DNA of 64,000 nt from Anisodus tanguticus (lineage: Eukaryota > Streptophyta > Magnoliopsida > Solanales > Solanaceae): assembly GCA_034509755.1 (NCBI GenBank), contig CM067559.1:17776501-17840500 (forward strand), read 5' to 3'. Numbering within the stretch: position 1 is the stretch's first letter; each line of letters begins with the position of its first letter. The position numbers and the translations under genes are program-made. The notes beneath the pieces are model-generated. The model was not told where the DNA came from. It searched no databases and was given only the letters and a program-made list of their open reading frames with translations. Shown here piece by piece: positions 56,323 through 64,000 of this stretch.

Positions 56323-59282
56323 TTACAATGTTGCTCCACAGGTTGGAGAATGGTTGACTGATGGAATGTCAATATTCCAATGCTCTTTTCCGCAGCTAAT
56401 TTTGGCAGCTGGACCTGCAAATACACTTGGTATTTTAGCTCCTAATTGCTTAGAAATGGACTCTTTAACCCTCATACCCTTATGGTCTTCACATCGCTTT
56501 CTTCCTACTGCAGGTTGCCTGGTGCAGAAACTACCATCATTTAAATAAACTCCACATATGACGTTGTGGTTCTGGTGGATAAGAGAAGTGGAGAAATTTT
56601 GAGAGTGTTGTGTATCTGCTCTACTAGATAAGATCTGCTGACAATCATTACTAGAAGAAGTCCTGTATTCCAGTATAGGATCGTGGGTCCACTGGCCAAT
56701 TTTTTTTGTCATTGGCTGAGAATTGAAGCCTCGATTCCTCCTTCCCTTGTGCTCCAGACATCTTTTGTTTCTCTGGAATGGTCTTCGTGCACAAGGAGCA
56801 CCACTATCCAAGATTAAACCACAAATTGGAGCATTTTCCTCACCTCTACTTTTGCAAGGTCTTGTGCTCTCATTTCCTTCTGCAATTAACTTTGAATTTA
56901 CACTGTTTACCTTCATTCCTTTGTGCTCAGCACATCTTTTATTTCCTGTTATTGGAGGCCTTATACAAACAGATCCGTGACCTAAAGCCACACCACAAAT
57001 AGTATTTGGATCACCATTTGCACCAAAACTCAGTGAAACTATCCTCAGCTGTGATCGCCCAAACTTGAAAATTTGGGGAAGCAAGTTAGTGCTTTGGAGC
57101 TCACACGCTTTGATTCTGACACCCTTTTGTTTCTCAAGGGACAACTGAAGCTTCCTGATGAAAGCAGGAAGACGAGTTGCTCTAGAAATGCCATCAAGCT
57201 TGCGGAGGACATCATTGTGGCGACGTACACCATTACTGCCTTTATTCCAAGCATAATCAAATTTGTCGAGCAGCTGGGCTTCAGTTCTCTCAGCATCTTT
57301 ATTGTCATTCATCTGTTAAAAATTAAGAAACATTACCAATAGTAACTGAGGTACTTTAGGTACAAGTCAATACTGCATGCAATTACTTTCACTGAAACAT
57401 GCTTAACTGCACAACTATATGGCTGGCAGATAGCTCACAATGATTTTTGAGAGAACAGAACAAAATTAAGTGCTGAAAGCGAAAACTCAACTTGGCCTTT
57501 TAGTGTATCCATCTATAGTTTAGTGAAAGAACCTCAGACTAGTAATTTCTCAACAAGATTACAGAGTAAAAGTAGGCGAGCTTTAACCTGAATGCCAAAT
57601 AGACTGACAAACGAGCAACTACTGATTGTAATATTTCTCAAGGAAAAGTAACAATAAAAAATCTAGCTTCACATTATCCAAAAAAAACACCACTTTTACT
57701 TATTATTTACATGGGTGAGGGAGCAACAACCTTTTGCATTTCAATATCTAACAGGAAACCACAAATTAACACCTCTGCAAGTTGCTTAACGTTGTAGATA
57801 GGAAAAATATATACTTACAGGTGCCCACCTATAAACAATAGAGAAGCCTCTTGAGAATGTTTCTGTAAATAATCCTGTTCTCTTTGAACCAGATACATTT
57901 TCACCGATGTGCAGCTCACTATTGGAGCAGCCATTCTCTAAATGAGCGCCTTCACGGCCATATCTCTGCAGCCTAGTCCTAACATTGTCAGATTTTCCAA
58001 CATATACAGGAACAATATAATCAGGGTCAAGTCTGCTAGCCTCTCGCCCAGCTTGGCTCCGTGACACAGCTATTCCCAGTTCATAAACTCCAGAGCATGA
58101 GGTGCAGTTTGGAAGGTTCTGAGTCCTATATTTCTCTGCTCCTTCCTTCCCCAGTAAATAATCCTCCCAATCATTAGGCCCAATTAGAATCTGGCAGTAA
58201 AACAATCATGATGAATCAGAAGAACAATATGTAAGTTGCTAATATAACTTGCTATGATTCATTATCTTTCCAACTTGGAGAAAAAGATTTGAGCTTTATC
58301 ACATTTGCTTCGTTTGCTTTGTTCATTTTGCCTTTTTGCTGTCGTTATTTTCCTTTCAATCCTGTTTTGATTACACTTCTTTTGAGCCGAGAGTCTATCT
58401 GAATAGCTTCTCCACCCCACAAAAGGTAGGGGTAAGGGCTGCGTACATGCAACGCTCCCCAAACCCCACTCGTGGAATTACACTGGTTATGTTGTTGTTG
58501 TTGGTACATTGGAGAAAACCCAAATTTATTTATCTTCTGTGATGGGTTATTCCTAGCAAATATGCTTGCCGAAGATGCCGATTCGTTGTTATTTTTAACA
58601 TGAAATTCTATGATGGAGATGAAGAAAAATGGGCTATTCTTCATCAAAAATCATTTTCCTTCTACTCACAAGTTGGTTTGGTCATTACTACAGTTATACT
58701 ATATACTCCATACATTTTATGTCTTCCTCGCAAGTTAGATGAAATTTCAGATATTTTACTACTACTATGTTATATCTCTATTTCTTTCCTTCCATAATCA
58801 TATGATATACCTAATCAGCAAAAACTGCACAACTCCAAACGACCAGGGACACCTCTAGATCTAAGTAGACGTTTGTCCATGAGAATTATTTACTTTATTT
58901 CAAAATCAGTGTATGGTTATAAAATTTTCAAATCCAAGTTGAAGTTGGATTCCAAATTTAGAAATTCTCCAACTCCATCTTCATAAATTTTAAATAAAAT
59001 GATCTCCTCTTCTTTGTAAAAAGTATAACCAAACACAGCTCAATCTTCATTTTCAACTTCATAAATTTCAAATAAAGTGAAAAATATTTGGAATTTATAG
59101 CCAAACGCCTAGTAAATCTAAGCAAAGAAAGTTGACCTTTTAAATCTGGTAGCTAATTAAGAAGCAAAAAAAGGGAAAGAGTTAGGATGAACCTTCCACT
59201 CGGAGAAAGCCGAATCATGTTTAGTGCGCTTACAGTCTTCTCTTTTGAGCCGAGCGGTGAAGGATATGTGAGTAGCTGCCAT
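56323..59282 (-). pseudogene. EFFECTOR OF TRANSCRIPTION-like gene, 3' end broken
   Basis: Three exons: 59282-59193, 58190-57819, 57312-56323, phase-0 GT-AG junctions, 483 codons. N terminus MAATHISFTARLKREDCKRT; exon 2 has a GIY-YIG-like domain (GVYELGI, VPVYVGKSDNVRTRLQRYGREG). Exon 3 carries three Cys repeats of the pattern CG-x8-C-x-R-x-P-x3-x-KRC-x2-HKGM. ET proteins are plant nuclear regulators linked to gibberellin responses and differentiation. A fourth repeat begins CGATL but then hits TAA; a neighbouring frame continues NGSFCKRKPSEGNK to 56283, where copia F starts. Its last codons are at 49635-49603. A protein lacking the final repeat could still be made, so loss of function is not certain. 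Identification rests on motif recognition. Confidence 0.88.
58285..58508 (+). mobile_element. RTE LINE/TS-SINE tail in ET intron 1
   Basis: Ends with GAGCCGAGAGTC ... GGGCTGCGTACATGC ... GTTATGTTGTTGTTGTTGG, the same 3' signature as the LINEs at 6768 and 48768. Flanked by TTGGAGAAAA at 58275-58284 and 58509-58518. Opposite in orientation to the ET gene. Confidence 0.78.
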
Positions 59283-59590
59283 TGAGGACCGTTGCTCGCG
59301 TTATTACCTATTCACTATTTTATAGCCTTTACTTCGAACCTAGGACTGACCTGAGGAAAGGGGGGCGAATGCTAGAATTGAAACACACACAATAATACAT
59401 CGCCCCAATTTATATAACACACCTGGTTTTTAGTCCATTCTAAAAAATAATATTTTTCTTTATTTAATAATAATTTAACTTTAAATTATTTTTTACATTT
59501 AACTATATCATTTATAACCGCATAAATATCTTTGATTTATTTTGAACCATATAATTTATTTATTTTATTTTATTTTTTAAACTTCGTACA

Positions 59591-59673
59591 CAGTCAAACT
59601 ACATCATATAGATTGGGACGAAGAGAGTAACGATATATTCCTGCGTCCAAATTTATGTGATGTAGTTTGACTG
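59591..59673. repeat. 30-bp inverted repeat (foldback)
   Basis: Arms 59591-59620 (CAGTCAAACTACATCATATA...) and 59644-59673 (...GATGTAGTTTGACTG) with a 23-nt loop and a few mismatches. Probably the abutting ends of two MITE copies of the TCCCAATTTATGTGA type. Confidence 0.75.
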
Positions 59674-60160
59674 ACTATGAAATTTAAGAAATGAAGAAAT
59701 GAAGAAAATTGGGTATGAATTTTAAAAAATAAAGGAAGACTGAACTACTAATATTCTTTCTGTTATTTAATTCTTTAGAAATTTCAATCATTACTCCTCT
59801 ATCCCAATTTATATGTCACATTTTCATTTTTAGTTTGTATTTATTTTTAAACTTTACATTTTACACATAACGAGATGAATTATAACCATATAAATATCTG
59901 TGGCTTGTTTTAGACCACAAAATTCAAAAAATTTGAATGTTACGGTAACAAGTCAGGGGCGGAGCTAGATAAGGGCAACGGGTTCATCCTGTAACATTCC
60001 ACATTTTTATGTTAGGATACACTGTAAGTAAGTAAAGATGAATTTGGACGGTTTATGACAATGTTATTACAAGACCCCGTAACTATGACGAATTCAAAAT
60101 CATCATATATTGCCTTGATATGGTACTTATTTTTAAGTGAAACATTTTGTTTGTAAAAGT

Positions 60161-60636
60161 TTGGGAAAATGTCTAAACTACAGTTCAACCTTTGCCCGAA
60201 TTTGTTGTAACACACCTAATTTTTACGGTGGTCCTATTATCCAATATATTTTTAAAGTATTTCTTTAGCATTTATCTGGAAAAATCGAATCAAAATCCAA
60301 CGCGAATCAAGACAAGACTCGATTATGAAATAACATAGTGATTCACAAGATCAAATTTCAAAAGAACCAATTGTTTTCTCCATGAAAAAAAATTAAGAGT
60401 GTAGGAGATAATTCTAATTTTTTGTTTGTTCAAAGAGTTAAATGACCTAAAAATTCCCAGATTCTTTTCCTATTTGACCTTTTGTTCAGCACGTGTTTGA
60501 AGTGTTATCCAACTCACTCGATAAATATCAAAGAAATTCCTTTAAAATATATCCAGGGGATAATAAGATCTCCTTAAAAATTAGGTGTGTTACAGTAAAT
60601 TCGGGCAAAGGTTGGAATGTATTTTAGGTTTCCCAT
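60161..60636. mobile_element. MITE-like element with ~60-bp inverted repeats
   Basis: Left arm 60161-60225 and right arm 60576-60636 are inverted copies; shared cores are CAACCTTTGCCCGAAT and TAACACACCTAATTTTT. The interior (~350 bp) is non-coding. No TSD resolved. Confidence 0.75.
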
Positions 60637-61639
60637 AAAAATTTGATAAATATAATTTTACATAGTTATTATATTCACTATCTTTTGGATAAGCTTTAAA
60701 TTATCTATGACACGAGGAAGTTTTAAATGAGATTTTATTTATTATAAAAATATAAATTATCGTTTATCATTTGGAGATTAATAGCATAAAAATTTTGCAT
60801 TCTTGATATAAGATTGAAAATATTAAAATTTTCTAGATATGTCAATATTTATAAATATCATATGTGAAAATTTTATGAGATATTTTTAAATTATTAATAT
60901 TTCAATTATGTGTGTAATTGATTAAATATTAAATTATAATAAAAATAAATAAATTAAATAATAAGTTATGAATAGATATTAAATGAAAAACACCACCCAC
61001 ACGTGTTATTCTGGGAGGATGAAACAAATGACAATGCATATTTAGGAAATGACACAAGGGAGATACCATTTTGAGAGAGGAAAAACATTTATTTTAGGGA
61101 GGGATTAGTTATTTTAGTTTACGTATATTTAATAACTTATATCAATTTCTTTACTACATTATAGATACTGTCATTTCATACGCTCTGTCGCACCCGTTTT
61201 TAATCACGGTCCGCGACGTAATAGGTTGATTCCTCTGGATTTTGGAATGTTGTTGAGGAGTCGTCACCTAATTACTCTACGGTGAATTAGGACACCTAAT
61301 GTTAACTATAATGCTGCAAAATGAACTCCGATTACTGGTCTGCGAAACTATAAGATTCTAGGTAAGGATTCTTTATTATCCTAAATGGAAGGGGTTAGGC
61401 ACCCTTTAAGATCCGCTAACTTGCGATTATCCAGTCAAACTCAGGTTAATTATTATGCTAAGGAAAGCCTGTTTAAAAATATATAAAGTAAAAAAAGGAC
61501 GTTGTAAGTAAAAATGATGCATTTTGACAAAGTAAAAGTTTTCACCACTTATTCTTTTGAAGAGTCTCGCAAAGTTAATTGCGGTTTTTGAGAAGTAAAT
61601 TCCCGACATAAAATCCGAAAAGCAGACATGGCATTGTTT

Positions 61640-61905
61640 ATGAAAATACATGTAAAAATTGAAAAGCATGCATTTGTAAAGCATTGTTTATAAAATATAT
61701 GCAAAGTTGATTAATAAAAGGCATGCATTGTTTATAAAATACAAGCAAAGTGATTTTTTGGATAAAACATACATTTGTATTGCGTTATTTACAAAATACA
61801 TAAAAAGTTGATTTTTTGGATAAAACATGTATTTGCATTATTTACAAAAATACATATAAAGTTGGTTTTGGATAAAAGTATGCATTAATTATAAAATACA
61901 TATCT
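61640..61905. repeat. degenerate ~60-bp tandem repeat
   Basis: About four to five imperfect copies of a unit with GCATTGTTTATAAAATACA..AAAGTTGATTTTTTGGATAAAACATGCATTTG. AT-rich, non-coding. Confidence 0.75.
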
Positions 61906-62030
61906 TTACAATTGATAGTAAAGGAGAAAAGCAATTTGTTTATAAAGCAAAGAAGTGATTTTTAGGAAAGTTATTTTATAGCAAATCGGATAAAAGACAA
62001 ACTTATTTATACGGCTAATAATGCGAATAA

Positions 62031-63088
62031 TGTTGGAAATTTACTAATGTGGAATTAAGTTTATCCCGTTATTTATGACTCGAACAATTGGGCTCCGCAC
62101 ATCGGAAATATCGTTTCCACACACGTGCAATCTTAGTGCCAAGTATCGTAAATTTCGTTAATGAAAGAGATATTGGTACGTAAGTGAAATGTTTGAGACA
62201 TAGAATGATGGATGGTTATTGAATTAATAACAAATGTTCCACGTTGGTAAACGAATGAAGGATTGTGCGAGGTGTAAGATGGAACGGGTCGGAAAAGGGT
62301 CGCGGAGCCGAAAAGGGCCGCGACGCCGGAGCGCCGCGACGCCGGAGCGCCGCGGCGCTAATTCCCATTTTAGTCTCTGGAGCCGCGGCGCTTCCCAGGC
62401 AGTGTTTGCTCGACGGAATCCCAAAGGTTTGGCTGTTGAGGGGGCTTCAATGACATTGAAACCACCCAATAATGGCCATTACTTGGACCATTATGTTGCT
62501 GCATTACTTGGGGGTTAAATGTCATCCATTACATGACAATTGATTGCCATTGTGGGGCAATTGAAGAGGCTATCTTGCACGCCTATAAATTGAAGCTTTG
62601 GCTCAATTCTATAGATGAAGAAGAAATGAGAACATATATGCACATATGAACAGAAAAATAATCTTCATTGTTTATGTTCTTCGCTGAGATTATTTGTGTA
62701 GGCTTTGCACACTTGATAGTTTGATGTTTCATCTTGGGAGACTATTGTCCACACTTCAGTAAAGCCTATATATGGGGGCAATCTTGTCTTAAAGACAGAG
62801 AGTTATCTCTCGACTCAGCCGGTGGTGTTGTGATTTATCTAATTGGTTGCTAAGTGTTTCAGGTGTAAACTTACCAGACGAAGGACTCTAACGGTTCATA
62901 TTCTCAGCGGATCTACAAGCCACAAGTGTAGCAGTTCATGTTATTGTATTTCCGAATACAAGTTCTATATTTAAAGTTTATTCAAGATCAAGATATTGAC
63001 AACTTGTTGTTGTCCTAATTGTTGTTTATCCTTTCGATCACTGTAATAGTTATTTACTATTCCCGTTGTTGCTTTACATATTCCAACA
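62031..63088 (+). mobile_element. solo LTR of the E/F copia family
   Basis: 1058 bp from TGTTGGAAATTTAC to ATATTCCAACA, flanked by the 5-bp duplication AATAA (62026-62030 and 63089-63093), with no internal region. Homologous to the LTRs of F, including the GC-rich island (62290-62400) and TTGTCTTAAAGACAGAG. Formed by LTR-LTR recombination. Confidence 0.93.
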
Positions 63089-63093
63089 AATAA

Positions 63094-64000
63094 AAGATGA
63101 CCAATTTGTTTTAAAAGTTTTGAATATACATGACGAGCCTAAAATAAATAAGCTAGAGGCGGGTTTTCAATTTTTAAACTACCCGAGCCTAAAATAAATA
63201 ATCTAGCGACAGGTTTTGCATTTTGAACTATCCTATTAATTTATTAATTCAAAACCTAATTATTCCAAGTGTTCCGATGACCGCAAAAAAAATTAAACAA
63301 TTATTACAACTCAAAAATAAAAAAATAGAAAGGCGGTATTAAAGAATTAAAGTTGCGACTAGGGCAGATGACGATATCATCCCGCCCTATTTGTTTAGAA
63401 ATCCCAAGGCCGAAGAATGCAATGAGTGGGGATGTGGGTCTTCGTTTTGACAAAAGTCATGATGAGTCTCATTAAGAGACTATTTGTTGCTCCCAATGCA
63501 TTTCATGTAAATAAAAGAAAGCAAAGAATTAGTGACGGAACACAAAAATATATATGTATAAAGAATGTAAACAAATAATTCATGAATGATAATAAAGCTC
63601 ATATTAACTGTAGTAACCCGAGAATAAATTAACAAACCCAAACAAATAACAGCACAACAACATTCAATTACGTAATGGGTCTCAGAATGCAAAAAGTATG
63701 AGAGTAAAAGTATAAAACATGTCCAAAATATAATTTTCAGCTATAAAAAACAGATCGGCCTAGATGCACAATGGACCCAATTAACACATATTCATAAATA
63801 TACAATCTCATATTTGATATTCATTTCAACATATAAGGGCAGATATACATGATATAGTCCCAATTAATTCTGTTTAGACCTCAATAGACATTACATAAGG
63901 TTCACATTGACTATCTCAAGTTAATATGGCAACCAACCAACATACTCATGATATATACCAAGAACAATATGTATATTACATGAGTCTTAAACATGAATCT
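63094..64000. other. intergenic; 50-bp duplication at 63135
   Basis: No gene. A 50-bp unit starting GAGCCTAAAATAAATA is present twice (63135 and 63185). The rest is AT-rich. Confidence 0.6.

Larger units (their letters stand above)
59283..62030. other. intergenic, AT-rich, repeats only
   Basis: No gene. Holds the foldbacks listed at 59591 and 60161, a dispersed-repeat-like segment at about 61198-61440 (GAGTCGTCACCTAATT ... GGTTAGGCACCC), and the degenerate tandem repeat at 61640. The ET promoter should lie just right of 59282. Confidence 0.55.

Noticed and set aside
56723..57002. plus-strand frames opposite ET exon 3
   Set aside because: Antisense shadows of the conserved Cys repeats.
62234..62518. 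94-codon frame in the solo LTR
   Set aside because: Driven by the GC-rich island; Arg/Gly-rich composition and no equivalent in the other LTRs.
1..64000. prokaryote-style defence or metabolic gene cluster, CRISPR array, rRNA genes
   Set aside because: Nothing of the kind is visible; repeats are transposon-derived and genes are eukaryotic with introns.

Overview
This is plant nuclear DNA, most likely from a Solanaceae-type asterid. The genes are intron-split with GT-AG junctions and encode plant families (NDL, PPR-DYW, EFFECTOR OF TRANSCRIPTION, a plant HAD phosphatase). The sequence between them is AT-rich and packed with Ty1/copia elements, short tRNA-derived SINEs, and RTE-type LINE tails ending in GTTGTTG, a combination I associate with Solanaceae. 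The family assignment is inference; I could run no searches.

Layout. 1-10750: a complete but decayed copia element (A, 1196-6011, TSD GATAC), then a small non-autonomous Ty3-like element read on the minus strand (6608 to about 10750) that carries a 5'-truncated RTE LINE (TSD of 13 bp) and a dead ORF of unknown function. 12738-15990: a 5'-truncated minus-strand copia (B) containing a 953-bp hAT-type non-autonomous element with an 8-bp TSD. 16682-19718: an 11-exon NDL (N-MYC DOWNREGULATED-LIKE) gene that is complete except for one extra T in exon 1. 20823-25951: copia C (TSD CTAAA), close kin of A and B. 27732-36030: a HAD-family small-molecule phosphatase pseudogene split inside an exon by a minus-strand copia (E, 28593-34854, TSD GTTTT). 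37741-43089: first- and last-exon relics of a mitochondrial carrier gene flanking copia D. 43744-45141: an intact intronless PPR-DYW gene (minus). 47044-48767: a ZMYM1/DUF4371 hAT-like transposase-derived pseudogene broken by a second copy of the same hAT element and by an RTE LINE tail. 49636-56277: copia F (TSD CATTA), which has split the last Cys repeat of an EFFECTOR OF TRANSCRIPTION-like gene (59282-56323, minus, with its tail at 49635-49603). 59283-64000: AT-rich, with MITE-like foldbacks, degenerate tandem repeats and a solo LTR of the E/F family (62031-63088, TSD AATAA).

How it fits together. Only the PPR-DYW gene is intact as read. NDL is one base from intact. The other host genes are damaged, two of them by copia insertions whose target-site duplications lie in coding sequence. 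The main content is a history of nested transposition, not a cooperating gene system. I found no operon-like cluster, CRISPR array, rRNA gene or convincing functional tRNA gene. The observations most worth following are the split ET gene, the NDL frameshift, the HAD pseudogene with its lost active-site Asp and G16 run, the GC-rich islands shared by unrelated LTRs, and the paired hAT elements with GGGTC-rich ends.
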